NCBI RefSeq assembly: GCF_028368975.1
Contig: NZ_JAQNDM010000002.1
Span: forward strand, 8,612,425-8,676,424
Length of the DNA: 64,000 bases
Source: Stigmatella ashevillena
Lineage (GTDB): Bacteria; Myxococcota; Myxococcia; Myxococcales; Myxococcaceae
Direction: 5' to 3'
Shown here piece after piece: positions 27,449 through 37,246 of the stretch. Every line of letters starts with the position of its first letter. Position 1 is the stretch's first letter. Below the pieces are notes generated by a model. The model made no database searches. It was not told the DNA's origin and saw only the letters and a program-made list of their open reading frames with translations. The position numbers and the translations under genes are program-made.

Positions 27449-29281
27449 TTACGGCTGGCCGCCCTCGCGGGGCGTGGTGAGGAATTCGACCCGGCGGTTG
27501 GCCGCCCGGCCTTCGACAGTGTCATTCGATGCGACGGGGTACTGCCGCCCGTAGCCCTTGGCCACCAGGCGCCCGGTGGCCACGCCGCGGGTGACGAGGT
27601 AGTCGCGCACCTCTTCGGCGCGCTTCTGGGACAGCTCGCGGTTGTAATCCTGGCTGCCCCGCTCGTCCGTGTGGCCTTCGATCCAGATCTTCTCCAGCTC
27701 CGGGTGCTCGATGATGATCCGCGCCACCTGATCCAGCAGCTTGTTGCTGCGGGGCAGGATGGAGGCCTTGTCGGAGTCGAAGTAGACCTTGTCCTTGATC
27801 TCGATGCGATCCCGCTGGATCTCCACCAACTGCGGCTGCTGAACCGGGCAGCCCTGGTTGGCGGCCGGGCCCGGCTCGTTCGGGCAGTTGTCGCGGTGAT
27901 CCGGTATCTGGTCCTTGTCTGTGTCCTTCGGAGGGCAGCCCTTCAGCTCGTGGATACCCGACACCGTCGGGCACTTGTCCACCGAGTCCTCGATGCCATC
28001 CTCGTCCGTGTCCGGGCAGCCCTGGAACCGCGCGATGCCCGCCACTGCCGGGCACTTGTCCACCGAGTCCTCGATGCCATCCCCATCCGCATCCGGGCAG
28101 CCCTGGAACTGTGCCACGCCGGGCACCGCCGGGCACCGGTCATCCGGATCCACGATGCCATCGCCATCTGTGTCCTTCACCGGGCATCCCTGCGCATCCA
28201 CCCGGACGCCCTGGCCCACCCCCTGGCAGGTGTCCGCGAGGTTCGCCACCCCGTCGTTGTCGTCATCCAGGTCCGGACACTGCTCGGCGGTGTGCTTGCC
28301 TCCCGCCACGCACCGGAACGGCGTGTTCACCAGGGCCACCCCCAGCAAACCTCGGAAGGACGGCGTGCCCGGCCCGTCGCCCACGCCCGCCCCCACCAGC
28401 GCATAGCCCTCGAACGCAGGGCTCAGGGGCACCCGCACCCCGGCCAGCGCCTCCACGGAGCTGCCCGAGCGCTGGAAGGGAACGGATGTCAGCACGTTCA
28501 GCTCTCCGCGCACGCCCTCGTTCGTGGTGGCCAGCACCGCGCCCAGGCGCAACTCCTGGCCCAGCTCGTCCTGGATGTTCTCGTCCTCCACCAGAATGAT
28601 CTTCGAGCGGAGCGTGAGGCCCGCATCCAGCGCGGCGCGCAGCAGGCCGAAGCGGCGGCCCACCATCACGCTGGGGATGATGCGGGGCGAGCCGTCCTTC
28701 GCCAGGGCCGTGGCGCTGCCCAGGGGCAGCCCCACCTGCGCACCGATGGAGAGATCCACGGGCTGCTCATCCGCCTGGGAAAGCAAACCGAACCGCACCG
28801 AGAGGTACGGGGTGCCGAGCGCCAGCCCCTCGGCGGGCTTCTCCAACCCGAAGGCGGTGAGATCATCTCCTCCCTGGGTCACCAGCACCGGCACCTGCAC
28901 GCCCAGCTCCAGCCAGTTGAACAGGCCGTAGGCTGCCGCCAGGTGGGCGGTGACGCGCTGGCTCACCAGCGCGCCCAGCTCCTCGCCATCCTTGAAGAGC
29001 ACCAGCGGGTCTTTCTGGTAGTGGCCGGTCAGCGAGAAGCGGTATCCGCCCCGGTTCAGCACCTCGCCGGTGCCCAGCAGCAGAGAGCCCTTGCCGCTGG
29101 GGTTGAGCGTCAGGCGCTCCAACTCGATCTCTGGAAGCCCTTGCGGTTGCGCGAGCGCGGCGGTTCCCGCCAGCACCGTGGTGAGCGCGAGCACCCGGGC
29201 CCAGCAGACCGGGCTCCGTGTCAGGGCCACGCGTCGAGAGGTATCAGCCTGCGATCCTGCGAGCGGTGTGGCGTCGGTCAT
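27449..29281 (-). CDS. OmpA-family outer-membrane protein with thrombospondin type-3 repeats
   Basis: The 610-aa protein has a long N-terminal signal segment (cleavage probably after ...GTAALA, residue 44). Residues 45-325 look like a transmembrane beta-barrel of the porin/transport type (alternating strands, 'LGVQVPVLVTQGGDDL', 'YALVGAGVGDGPG'). TSP3-like calcium-binding repeats (330-473, recurring DxDGDGIxDxxDxCP) follow. The C terminus is an OmpA domain (about 495-605) with the peptidoglycan-binding signature 'IEGHTDERGSQDYNRELSQK'. The ATG at 29281 follows an AGGA element. The giant AgmC-like gene is next on the same strand, so an outer-membrane anchor or export partner is a reasonable inference. 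Confidence 0.88.
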   Translation of the reverse strand: MTDATPLAGSQADTSRRVALTRSPVCWARVLALTTVLAGTAALAQPQGLPEIELERLTLNPSGKGSLLLGTGEVLNRGGYRFSLTGHYQKDPLVLFKDGEELGALVSQRVTAHLAAAYGLFNWLELGVQVPVLVTQGGDDLTAFGLEKPAEGLALGTPYLSVRFGLLSQADEQPVDLSIGAQVGLPLGSATALAKDGSPRIIPSVMVGRRFGLLRAALDAGLTLRSKIILVEDENIQDELGQELRLGAVLATTNEGVRGELNVLTSVPFQRSGSSVEALAGVRVPLSPAFEGYALVGAGVGDGPGTPSFRGLLGVALVNTPFRCVAGGKHTAEQCPDLDDDNDGVANLADTCQGVGQGVRVDAQGCPVKDTDGDGIVDPDDRCPAVPGVAQFQGCPDADGDGIEDSVDKCPAVAGIARFQGCPDTDEDGIEDSVDKCPTVSGIHELKGCPPKDTDKDQIPDHRDNCPNEPGPAANQGCPVQQPQLVEIQRDRIEIKDKVYFDSDKASILPRSNKLLDQVARIIIEHPELEKIWIEGHTDERGSQDYNRELSQKRAEEVRDYLVTRGVATGRLVAKGYGRQYPVASNDTVEGRAANRRVEFLTTPREGGQP

Positions 29282-29623
29282 GTCGTCATCATCCTGCGAG
29301 GGCGGCAAGGAGGGCTGGGTGTGTGCGGACTGCTCCGGGCCGGGCGCTGTCTGGCACGAGCGTCCAGGGCTCGCGTTACCCCTTCAGCTTGCCACGAGGA
29401 CAGGAGAAGAAGCAGCGCGGAGGCCAAGAAACAGGGCCGGCGTGGCTGCGGATATCTTCGCACACGGGACGCGTTCAGCCACAAGGGCATCCAGGCTGCA
29501 CGTCTCTGATGGGGGTGAATCGGGGGGGCGCTCCCGGGATCGGCAGGCAAGCGCGGGGCCGCCGGAGAGTGGGAGAGTGCGGCACATGAGAAATGGGAGG
29601 GGATCCTGAAGTAGAAAGGAACC
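29282..29623. other. Divergent intergenic region (OmpA-like / ELWxxDGT genes)
   Basis: These 342 bases separate divergent genes and should hold both promoters. An AAAGGA ribosome-binding site lies just before the ATG at 29624. Short open frames here have no protein-like features. No inverted repeat or clear sigma motif was seen. Confidence 0.45.
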
Positions 29624-31906
29624 ATGTGGTCCCCACGGCCTTTGCTCCTGACGTTGTCCCTTCTCTCCGTGCTGGGGGGCCTCTCCCGCCTGGCGTATGC
29701 GGACGCTTCCGTGAATCCAGGGCTCGCCGATGACTGTGGCGACAAGGTGTACCTGGTCAAGGACATCGCCCCGCGCTGCAGCAGCCCCACCAATGACTGT
29801 GACAGCGCGGTTCCCACCCACATGGTGGAGATGGGCGGCGTGCTCTTCTTCCAGGCGTTTGATGGGGAGCAGGGGGTCGACGGAGGCCATGGCACCGAGC
29901 TCTGGAAGAGCAACGGGCAGGCGGGAGGTACCGAGATCGTCCTGGATATCGCGGAAAATTCGGATCCCAAGGAGCTCACGGTTGTGGCGGACACGCTGTT
30001 CTTCGTGGCCCGAGAGGGGGAGATGTACGCGTTGTGGAAGACCGATGGCTCGAAAGCGGGCACCCAGCGCGTCAAGCAATTCACCTCGGATCCGTCCGAC
30101 TTCGGGCTCACCGCGTTGGGCAACACGCTGTTCTTCAAGAGAGACGGGATGGGCAACGGCGCTGTGAAGAAGCTCTGGAAGAGCAACGGGCTCGACGGTG
30201 GGACGGTCGAGGTGAACGCCGCGGGCGGGATGGAGTACTCGAATCCGCAGTACCTGACGGCGTTGGGCAACCAGCTCTATTTCCAGGCCGAGAATCCCGT
30301 CCATGGCGCCGAGCTGTGGAAGAGTGACGGGACGGAAGCGGGGACCCGGATGGTGGCGGACCTCCTGCCCGGCCTGGGGCGGGGGTCGAATCCCTCGGAG
30401 CTGACCGTGGCGAACGGACGGCTCTTCTTCCTCGCCGCCGATCCAACGGACACCTTGGGGAACAACGGCCTGTGGAAGACCTCGGGCTCGGAGGTGGACA
30501 CGGAGCTCATCGTCCCGGCGAAGGACTCCAGCACGTTGGGCTCACTCACCGCCGCGGGCGACAAGCTCTTCTTCACCGTCGATGAGAGCAAGGAGCTGAG
30601 GGTGTACCGGGACGTGCCGGGCGCGGAGCTCATCCGGCGCTTCTCCGCGTCCATCTCGCAACTGACCTATGTGCACGGGGTGCTTTTTTTCGCCCGCGCG
30701 AACGAGCTGTGGAGAAGCGATGGGACGAAGGTCGGCACTCAGCTGGTGAAGGCGTTTGACACCACCTATTCCATTCCCCTGATCGCTCGGGGGCCCGGCA
30801 TGGCCATCTTCGTCGTGAACAGCGGGACAGGCTACGAGCTGTGGAAGAGCAATGGGCAGACGGAGGGGACCCAGTTGCTTCATGCCTATCCCCGCAAGCG
30901 GACCGGAGGCGACGTGCCCCCCACGGACGCCATCGTGAGCTCGGCGAACAAGCTCTTCTTCGCTGCCACGCAGCTCCGGGCCGGAAGCACGCAGTACACC
31001 GTGGGGGACGAGCTGTACGCGGTGGACTTCAAGGACGTGGATTGCACCGCTCCGGTGGTCACCCCCTGCCAGGATTTCATGACGGTGGAGGCGCTCACCC
31101 CTCAGGGCGCGCAGGTGTATTACCTGCGCGCGCCCGTGACGGACAATTCGCTCGCGCCCACCTCGCTGACCTACACCCCCGCCTCCGGGAGCCTCCTGCC
31201 CTGGAGTGAGACGGTGCCCTCCCGCGTGGAGGCGGTCGCGCGGGACGGTGTGGGCAACGAGACGCGGTGCACCCTGGATGTCTACGTCAAAGACACCATT
31301 TCTCCGAGGGTGCTGTGCCCAGAGGCGCCCCTCATCAAGGAGGCGGAGAGCCTCGAGGGCACCCGCGTCACCTATGATGAGGTGTCGGCCAGTGACGCCG
31401 TCCTCTTGAAAGAAGTGAGCTACAGCCCGCCCTCGGGGAGCCTGTTTCCGATAGGGCGGACGGACGTCGAGGTCACCGCGCGGGATGGGGCAGGGAAGAC
31501 GGCGACGTGCGCCATCCACGTGGAGGTGCGGGACCGGGTGGCGCCCTCCATCGAATGCCCCGGGCCCCAAACGTTCACGGTCCCGGGGAGGAGCGGGGGC
31601 CGGGTCGAGCTGCCCGAGGCGTCCGCGCGGGACAACCTGGCGCCGCCCGAGGTGAGCTACAGCCCGGAGCGTGACAGCCTCTTTCCCGAGGGAGAGACGG
31701 TGGTGACCGCCACCGCGACGGACTCGGGGGGCAACACCGCGAGCTGCACCTTCCAGGTCACCGTGGTGGGAGAGGGGGAGGAGGAGGAGACGCCAGACAA
31801 GGGCTGTGGCTGCCAGTCCGGTTCCTTGCAAGGGGGCGCCGTGTGGCTGCTGCTCATGCTGTTGCCTGCCTGGGCGCGCCGGAGGGCCGCTAGACTGGAG
31901 GCGTGA
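29624..31906 (+). CDS. ELWxxDGT-repeat / HYR-domain MYXO-CTERM surface protein
   Basis: The 760-aa protein has a clear signal peptide (cleavage probably after residue 26, RLAYA|DAS). Seven ELWxxDGT-type repeats (for example ELWKSDGTEAGTR, ELWRSDGTKVGTQ) lie between about residues 90 and 420 within a beta-propeller-like region. Three HYR-type Ig domains (about 470-725) each contain the 'SYSPPSGSLFP' core and a C-terminal cysteine. A Glu-rich linker precedes the tail GCGCQSGS, a hydrophobic helix and RRRAAR, matching the MYXO-CTERM pattern. Family members are exported and surface-attached; the ligand is unknown. It overlaps the next gene by 4 bases (GTGA), so the two are co-transcribed. Confidence 0.9.
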   Translation: MWSPRPLLLTLSLLSVLGGLSRLAYADASVNPGLADDCGDKVYLVKDIAPRCSSPTNDCDSAVPTHMVEMGGVLFFQAFDGEQGVDGGHGTELWKSNGQAGGTEIVLDIAENSDPKELTVVADTLFFVAREGEMYALWKTDGSKAGTQRVKQFTSDPSDFGLTALGNTLFFKRDGMGNGAVKKLWKSNGLDGGTVEVNAAGGMEYSNPQYLTALGNQLYFQAENPVHGAELWKSDGTEAGTRMVADLLPGLGRGSNPSELTVANGRLFFLAADPTDTLGNNGLWKTSGSEVDTELIVPAKDSSTLGSLTAAGDKLFFTVDESKELRVYRDVPGAELIRRFSASISQLTYVHGVLFFARANELWRSDGTKVGTQLVKAFDTTYSIPLIARGPGMAIFVVNSGTGYELWKSNGQTEGTQLLHAYPRKRTGGDVPPTDAIVSSANKLFFAATQLRAGSTQYTVGDELYAVDFKDVDCTAPVVTPCQDFMTVEALTPQGAQVYYLRAPVTDNSLAPTSLTYTPASGSLLPWSETVPSRVEAVARDGVGNETRCTLDVYVKDTISPRVLCPEAPLIKEAESLEGTRVTYDEVSASDAVLLKEVSYSPPSGSLFPIGRTDVEVTARDGAGKTATCAIHVEVRDRVAPSIECPGPQTFTVPGRSGGRVELPEASARDNLAPPEVSYSPERDSLFPEGETVVTATATDSGGNTASCTFQVTVVGEGEEEETPDKGCGCQSGSLQGGAVWLLLMLLPAWARRRAARLEA

Positions 31907-33042
31907 GCACCTCCATCGAAGCCTATCGCGCGCAGTTTCCCGTCCTCGCCCGGCAGCTCTACTTCAACCACGCGGGCGTGGCCCCCACCAGCCTCCGCGT
32001 CGCCGCCGCCGTGCGCGAGTGGATGGAAGACGTGGTGAACCACGGCGTGAAGTATGAGCGCGGGTGGGAAGCCAGGGCCGAGCACACCCGGGCGCTGGCG
32101 GCGCGCATCATTGGCGCGGCCCCCGAGGAGATCGCCTTCGTGCGCAACACCAGCCACGGGCTGGGGCTGGTGGCCGAGGGCCTGGATTGGAAGCCCGGGG
32201 ATGAAGTGGCGGTGGCCACCTCCATCGAATACCCCTCCAATGTGTACCCCTGGCTCCACTTGAAGGACCGGGGGGTGGAGGTGCGGGAGATCGCTGCTCG
32301 GGACGGAGGGATCACGCCGGAGGCGGTGGCCCAGGCGCTCACGCCCCGGACGCGGCTGGTGGCAGTCAGCTCCGTCCAGTTCGCGAGCGGCTTCCGGACC
32401 GACCTGGACGCCGTGGGGGCGCTGTGCGAGCGCGCAGGCGTGCTGCTGTGCGTGGATGGCATCCAGAGCGTTGGGTGCTCACAGGTGGACGTGAAGCGAA
32501 GCCGGATCCACTTCCTGAGCGCGGACAGCCACAAGTGGATGCTGGGCATCTCGGGGATTGGCTTCCTCTATGTGGCGAAAGAGCTGTTGCCCCGGCTGAG
32601 GCCGGCGCTCGTGGGGTGGCGAAGCACCACGGATGCGTGGAACTTCAACCGGTCCCACTTCGAGCTCCGCCCAGACGCGGGAAGGTTGGAGGAGGGCAGT
32701 CACTCCTTCACCGGCATCTACGCGTTGGGGGCCGCCCTGGAGCTGCTGTTGGAGGTGGGGATTCCGGACATCGAGGCGCGAATCCAGAGCCTGCTGACGT
32801 CCCTGGACGCGGGGCTGCGGGAGCTGGGCTGCGACACGGGGCCCTCGCCGGCGCACCGGGCGGGCATTCTCACCTTCGTGCCTCCGAAGGGAGAGGCCCG
32901 GGCGCTGGCGGCCTGGCTGGGGGAGCGGGAGGTGAGCCTCTCATTGCGCAGAGGCCGCATCCGCTTGTCTCCCCACTTCTACAACCAGCCCGAGGAAGCC
33001 GAGCGCCTTCTCCAAGCGGTTCGCGGCTTCCTGAGCAGGTGA
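31903..33042 (+). CDS. Class-V aminotransferase-fold PLP enzyme
   Basis: The 379-aa cytoplasmic protein fits the class-V aminotransferase/cysteine desulfurase superfamily. It begins with 'YFNHAGVAPTSLRVAAAV'. EIAFVRNTSHGL is the phosphate-binding region and CVDGIQSVG carries the PLP-ring aspartate. In SADSHKWMLG, Lys211 is the expected Schiff-base lysine. The active-site cysteine loop of true IscS/SufS enzymes is not evident, so a transaminase, lyase or isopenicillin-N-epimerase-like role is more likely; the substrate cannot be told. The GTG start overlaps the stop of the surface-protein gene by 4 bases. It is convergent with the cysteine operon. Confidence 0.88.
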   Translation: MSTSIEAYRAQFPVLARQLYFNHAGVAPTSLRVAAAVREWMEDVVNHGVKYERGWEARAEHTRALAARIIGAAPEEIAFVRNTSHGLGLVAEGLDWKPGDEVAVATSIEYPSNVYPWLHLKDRGVEVREIAARDGGITPEAVAQALTPRTRLVAVSSVQFASGFRTDLDAVGALCERAGVLLCVDGIQSVGCSQVDVKRSRIHFLSADSHKWMLGISGIGFLYVAKELLPRLRPALVGWRSTTDAWNFNRSHFELRPDAGRLEEGSHSFTGIYALGAALELLLEVGIPDIEARIQSLLTSLDAGLRELGCDTGPSPAHRAGILTFVPPKGEARALAAWLGEREVSLSLRRGRIRLSPHFYNQPEEAERLLQAVRGFLSR

Positions 33043-33055
33043 GGCCCGGGGGCGC

Positions 33056-33967
33056 CTAGAAGAGGTTCTCGATGGAGAGGTAGCGCTCGCCCGTGTCGTA
33101 GCAGAAGGTGAGGATCCGGCTCCCGTCGGGAACCTCGGCCAGCTTCCGGTTCACCGCGGCCAGCGCGGCACCCGAGGAGATGCCCACGAAGATGCCCTCT
33201 TCACGGGCGGCACGCCGGGCGAAGTCGAACGCCTCTTCCTCGGGAATCTGCACCGCGCCATCGATGGCGTCCGTGTGCAGGTTCTTGGGGATGAAGCCCG
33301 CGCCGATTCCCTGGATGGGGTGGGGGCCGGGCTGGCCGCCGCTGATGACGGGCGACTTGGAGGGCTCCACCGCGAACACCTTCAGCTTGGGCCACACCTT
33401 CTTCAGCTCCTCACCGCACGCGGTGATGTGGCCGCCGGTGCCCACGCCGGTGAGCAGGTAGTCGAGCCCCTCGGGGAAGTCCGCCAGGATCTCCTTCACC
33501 GTGGTGCGCTTGTGGACCGTGATGTTGGACTCGTTTTCGAACTGCTGCGGCATCCACGCGTTGGGCGTGTTCGCCACCATCTCCTGTGCCTTCGCGATGG
33601 CGCCCTTCATGCCCTGCGCACGCGGCGTGAGCTCGAAGGTGGCCCCATAGGCCGCCATCAGCCGGCGCCGCTCCAGGCTCATGGACTCGGGCATGACCAG
33701 GATGAGCTTGTAGCCCTTCACCGCCGCCACGATGGCCAGGCCGATGCCGGTGTTTCCGGACGTCGGCTCGATGATGACGCTGTCCTTCTTGAGCAGCCCG
33801 CGCTGCTCCGCATCTTCGATCATCGCCAGACCAATGCGGTCCTTGATGCTGCCGCCCGGGTTGGCCCGCTCCAGCTTCATGTAGACCTCGACGCGCGAGG
33901 GAAAGAGCCGGTTGATGCGGACGTGGGGCGTGTTGCCGATGGTCTGAAGGATGTTGTCGACTTTCAT
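33056..33967 (-). CDS. cysK: Cysteine synthase A (O-acetylserine sulfhydrylase)
   Basis: The 303-aa PLP enzyme converts O-acetylserine and sulfide to cysteine. Lys42 in NPGGSIKDR is the PLP lysine. PTSGNTG (68-74) binds the substrate carboxylate. GVGTGGHI binds the PLP phosphate, and [10 protein letters not shown] near the C terminus is the expected serine-containing motif. Length and motif order are those of CysK. It lies 34 bases downstream of the serine acetyltransferase gene on the same strand, an operon for cysteine synthesis. The C-terminal end of the neighbour (ELEFHI) ends in Ile, as needed for docking into the CysK active site in the cysteine synthase complex. Confidence 0.95.
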   Translation of the reverse strand: MKVDNILQTIGNTPHVRINRLFPSRVEVYMKLERANPGGSIKDRIGLAMIEDAEQRGLLKKDSVIIEPTSGNTGIGLAIVAAVKGYKLILVMPESMSLERRRLMAAYGATFELTPRAQGMKGAIAKAQEMVANTPNAWMPQQFENESNITVHKRTTVKEILADFPEGLDYLLTGVGTGGHITACGEELKKVWPKLKVFAVEPSKSPVISGGQPGPHPIQGIGAGFIPKNLHTDAIDGAVQIPEEEAFDFARRAAREEGIFVGISSGAALAAVNRKLAEVPDGSRILTFCYDTGERYLSIENLF

Positions 33968-34001
33968 GCGGTGAGCCTCGGGATGGCGGAACTGCGCGGT
34001 T

Positions 34002-34850
34002 TCAGATGTGGAACTCCAACTCCCCCAGATCCGAGTCGGAGCCCCGCTGCCGCACCTCGGTACGGCGGGTGACGACGGACTGGGGAGGCACGCTCTGGGT
34101 CAACCAGGCGTTGCCGGCGATGATGCTGCCCCGGCCGACGACCGTGTCGCCGCCGAGAATGGTGGCGTTGGCGTACACCACCACGTCGTCCTCGAGCGTG
34201 GGGTGGCGCTTGCTGTTGGCCAGGGTCTTCTGGACCACCAGCGCGCCCAGCGTCACGCCCTGGTAGATCTTCACCCGCTCGCCGATGACGGTCGTCTCTC
34301 CAATCACCACCCCGGTGCCGTGATCGATGACGAAGCGCCGGCCGATGGTGGCCCCGGGATGAATGTCCACCCCGGTGCGCTGGTGCGCGAACTCGGTGAG
34401 CAGGCGCGGCAGCAGCGGAAAGCCGAGGCGGTGCAGCGAGTGGGCCACGCGGAAGATGGCGATGGCGTAGAAGCCCGGGTAGGTGAGAATGACTTCGTCC
34501 ACGCTGCGCGCGGCGGGATCCGCCTCGAAGATGGCGTCGGCATCCTGTCTCAGCGCGGCGTAAATGTCCGGCAGCTCGGCGATGAAGCGCTGGGGGATGG
34601 ACTCCTGCGTGTCGGGATAGAGCGATGACTTGAGCAGCCCCAGCAGCCGGACGAGGTTGGCCTCCACCCCCATCACGTCGCGACGGATGGCGGGGGCGGT
34701 GCACTCCAGCCGTTCGGCGAAGTGGGGAAAGAGCAGGCCGAGCACCTGCTTGACGAACTCTGGCGCCGCCGTGGCGATCTCGGAGGGGAAGCACTGGCGC
34801 TGGCGGCTTTCCAGCAAGAGCGCGAGCAGCCTGTCGTAAGGGGCGTCCAT
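34002..34850 (-). CDS. cysE: Serine O-acetyltransferase
   Basis: The 282-aa enzyme acetylates serine with acetyl-CoA, the first step of cysteine synthesis. An alpha-helical N-terminal half is followed by a left-handed beta-helix (about 165-260). The signature '[19 protein letters not shown]' carries the catalytic His and Asp; GVTLGA and [20 protein letters not shown] complete the hexapeptide fold. It is the longer EpsC-type form. The C terminus ends in isoleucine, which in this family inserts into the partner synthase. It is the first gene of a cysE-cysK operon, divergent from the acyl-CoA ligase. Confidence 0.93.
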   Translation of the reverse strand: MDAPYDRLLALLLESRQRQCFPSEIATAAPEFVKQVLGLLFPHFAERLECTAPAIRRDVMGVEANLVRLLGLLKSSLYPDTQESIPQRFIAELPDIYAALRQDADAIFEADPAARSVDEVILTYPGFYAIAIFRVAHSLHRLGFPLLPRLLTEFAHQRTGVDIHPGATIGRRFVIDHGTGVVIGETTVIGERVKIYQGVTLGALVVQKTLANSKRHPTLEDDVVVYANATILGGDTVVGRGSIIAGNAWLTQSVPPQSVVTRRTEVRQRGSDSDLGELEFHI

Positions 34851-34969
34851 GGAAGGGGAGCGGGAGGTTAACCCAACAGGGGAGGAGGGACGGAGGTTTT
34901 TCCACTATAACGGATGGAGTTTTCTCCAGCACGCTTGCGAGCCGTGGGGTCTCGTGCGGAGGATCGACC
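34851..34969. promoter_or_regulatory. Divergent promoter region cysE / acyl-CoA ligase
   Basis: The 119-base region contains a TATAGT hexamer read toward cysE (around 34,904-34,909). It also has a perfect small inverted repeat TGGAG-TTTT-CTCCA at 34915-34928 and the palindrome GGTTAACC near 34,867. These could be promoter and operator elements, but no matching -35 or regulator is identified. Confidence 0.35.
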
Positions 34970-36613
34970 ATGTCCTTCGCGCCATCCTATGTCCACGGTA
35001 CGAGCAGCACCCCGCTGCTGGGGGAGACCCTGGGAGAGAACCTCCGCCGGACGGTAGAGCGTCATGGGGATCGCGAGGCGCTGGTGTCGCGCTCGCAGGG
35101 CTTCCGAGCCACCTACCGCCAGCTCTGGGAGTTGACCACCCAGGTGGCGCTCGGGCTGTTGGCGCTCGGGGTGGAGAAGGGGGATCGGGTGGGGCTCTGG
35201 TCTCCCAACCGGTTCGAGTGGGTGGTGGCCCAGTACGCCATGGCGCGCGTGGGCGCCATCCTGGTGAACCTCAACCCGGCCTACAAGACGTCGGAGTTGG
35301 AGTACGCGCTGCGCCAATCCGGCACGAGCGTGCTGCTGCTGTCGCGAGGGTTCCGCCAGACGGACTACCGGGCGATGGTGGAGGAAGTGCGTCCCCGGTG
35401 TCCGGAGCTGCGCACGTCGCTGGTGCTCGATGATGACTGGGAGCGGCTGTGCACTCAGGGCAAGTCCGTGAGCGAGCGGACCCTGGCGGAGCGCGAGGCG
35501 TCGCTCCAGTTCGATGATCCCATCAACATCCAGTACACCTCGGGCACCACGGGCTTTCCCAAGGGCGCGACGCTGTCGCACCACAACGTGCTCAACAATG
35601 GCTTCTTCATCGGGGAGACGCTGCGCTACGGCGCGGAGGACCGGGTGTGCATCCCCGTGCCGTTCTACCACTGCTTTGGCATGGTGATTGGCAACCTGGC
35701 CTGTACCTCTCATGGCGCGTGCATGGTCATCCCGGCCGAGGCCTTCGAGCCCCTGGCGGTGATGGAGACGGTGCAGGCCGAGCGCTGCACGTCGCTCTAT
35801 GGCGTGCCCACCATGTTCATCGCGGAGCTGGATCATCCCCGGTTCGGAGAGTTCGACTTCAGCACTCTGCGCACGGGCGTCATGGCCGGCTCGCCGTGCC
35901 CGGTGGAGGTGATGAAGAAGGTGCAGGCGCGGATGAACATGCGCGAGGTGACCATCTGCTACGGCATGACGGAGACCTCCCCCGTCTCCACGCAGAGCTT
36001 CCTGGATGATCCCCTGGACCGGCGGGTCTCCACCGTCGGGCGGGTCCACCCCCACATCGAAATCAAGATCATCGACGCGGAGACGGGCGCGGTGGTGCCC
36101 CGGGGCTCCCCGGGAGAGTTGTGCACACGCGGCTACAGCGTGATGCTCGGGTACTGGAGCAACCCGGAGGCCACGCAAGGGGCCATCGACAAGGCGGGGT
36201 GGATGCACACCGGAGACCTGGCCACCCTGGATGCGGAGGGCTACGTGAAGATCGTCGGCCGCATCAAGGACATGATCATCCGGGGCGGGGAGAACGTGTA
36301 CCCGCGTGAAGTCGAGGAGTTCCTCCATACCCACCCGGGGGTGAGCGAGGCGCAGGTCATCGGCGTGCCGAGCGAGAAATACGGCGAGGAGGTGATGGCC
36401 TGGGTGCGGGCCAAGCCCGGGGTGACGCTCGCCGAGGCGGAGCTGGTGGCCTTCTGCACGGGCCGGATCTCCACCTTCAAGATTCCCCGCTACTGGAAGT
36501 TCGTGGAGGAGTTTCCCATGACGGTGACGGGCAAGGTGCAGAAGTTCCGGATGCGCGAGCTGTCCGTGGCCGAGCTGGGCCTCCAGGGCGTCGCGGGCAT
36601 CCAGACGGCGTGA
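34970..36613 (+). CDS. AMP-forming fatty acyl-CoA ligase
   Basis: The 547-aa enzyme belongs to the ANL superfamily and should activate a carboxylic acid with ATP and CoA. Motifs in order are [12 protein letters not shown] (about 188, phosphate loop), YGMTETSP (about 331), GWMHTGD (about 408), [16 protein letters not shown] (hinge) and GKVQKF with the adenylation lysine near the C terminus. The sequence resembles the ACSF2/medium-chain acyl-CoA synthetase subgroup. No signal peptide. It is followed after 4 bases by a small membrane protein gene, so these are probably co-transcribed. Confidence 0.92.
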   Translation: MSFAPSYVHGTSSTPLLGETLGENLRRTVERHGDREALVSRSQGFRATYRQLWELTTQVALGLLALGVEKGDRVGLWSPNRFEWVVAQYAMARVGAILVNLNPAYKTSELEYALRQSGTSVLLLSRGFRQTDYRAMVEEVRPRCPELRTSLVLDDDWERLCTQGKSVSERTLAEREASLQFDDPINIQYTSGTTGFPKGATLSHHNVLNNGFFIGETLRYGAEDRVCIPVPFYHCFGMVIGNLACTSHGACMVIPAEAFEPLAVMETVQAERCTSLYGVPTMFIAELDHPRFGEFDFSTLRTGVMAGSPCPVEVMKKVQARMNMREVTICYGMTETSPVSTQSFLDDPLDRRVSTVGRVHPHIEIKIIDAETGAVVPRGSPGELCTRGYSVMLGYWSNPEATQGAIDKAGWMHTGDLATLDAEGYVKIVGRIKDMIIRGGENVYPREVEEFLHTHPGVSEAQVIGVPSEKYGEEVMAWVRAKPGVTLAEAELVAFCTGRISTFKIPRYWKFVEEFPMTVTGKVQKFRMRELSVAELGLQGVAGIQTA

Positions 36614-36617
36614 CGCC

Positions 36618-37088
36618 ATGGTGGATGCCGCCACGATGGCCACCTGGGGCCTTCCAGGGCTCTTCCTGATCGCCATGCTGGCGGGCTCGGTGGTGCCGGT
36701 GCCTTCCGAGGCACTGCTGGCGGCCATCATCTATGGAGGCATCTCCCCGGGACGTGCGATCCTGGTGGCCACGCTGGGAAACGTCCTGGGGGCGCTCTCG
36801 CTGTACTGGCTGGGCAAGTGGGTCTCGAACGGAGGCGGGGGACGTCTGGGCGCGTGGATGATTCGCCGCCGGGCTCGGGAAGGCCCCCGGATGGCGCGCG
36901 CCGAGCAGCGGCTGCGCACCTGGGGGGCTCCCGCGCTCATTCTCTCGTGGATGCCGGTGGTGGGGGACGTCTTCGTCCTCGGGGCGGGAGTGGTGGGCGT
37001 CCGGCCCGTGCCTTTCCTGATCTTCACCACGATGGGCAAGGGATTGAGGTACGGCCTCGTGGCCGCATCGGCCCTGGCCGCGCTGTGA
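36618..37088 (+). CDS. DedA/VTT-family small membrane protein
   Basis: The 156-aa protein is hydrophobic with about four membrane segments. It fits the VTT/DedA family (YqaA-like short form): 'AGSVVPVPSEALLAAIIYGG' is the re-entrant loop with the acidic residue, and SWMPVVGDVFVLGAGVVG is the second conserved segment. DedA-type proteins take part in lipid-carrier or phospholipid flipping. It sits 4 bases after the acyl-CoA ligase gene. The exact substrate is unknown. Confidence 0.82.
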   Translation: MVDAATMATWGLPGLFLIAMLAGSVVPVPSEALLAAIIYGGISPGRAILVATLGNVLGALSLYWLGKWVSNGGGGRLGAWMIRRRAREGPRMARAEQRLRTWGAPALILSWMPVVGDVFVLGAGVVGVRPVPFLIFTTMGKGLRYGLVAASALAAL

Positions 37089-37246
37089 GCGCGCACGTAT
37101 TTCACCCTGATGACACGCAACGCCTCTCTGCGCCGGGCAGATAACAAGATACGGTGAAACAGGCCCAAGGTTTGTCTCACCTGGAGACGTGGTGTCTCCC
37201 GCCCATCCCCCTTCACCTCACCCTGCCCAGGGTAGGATCTGACATC

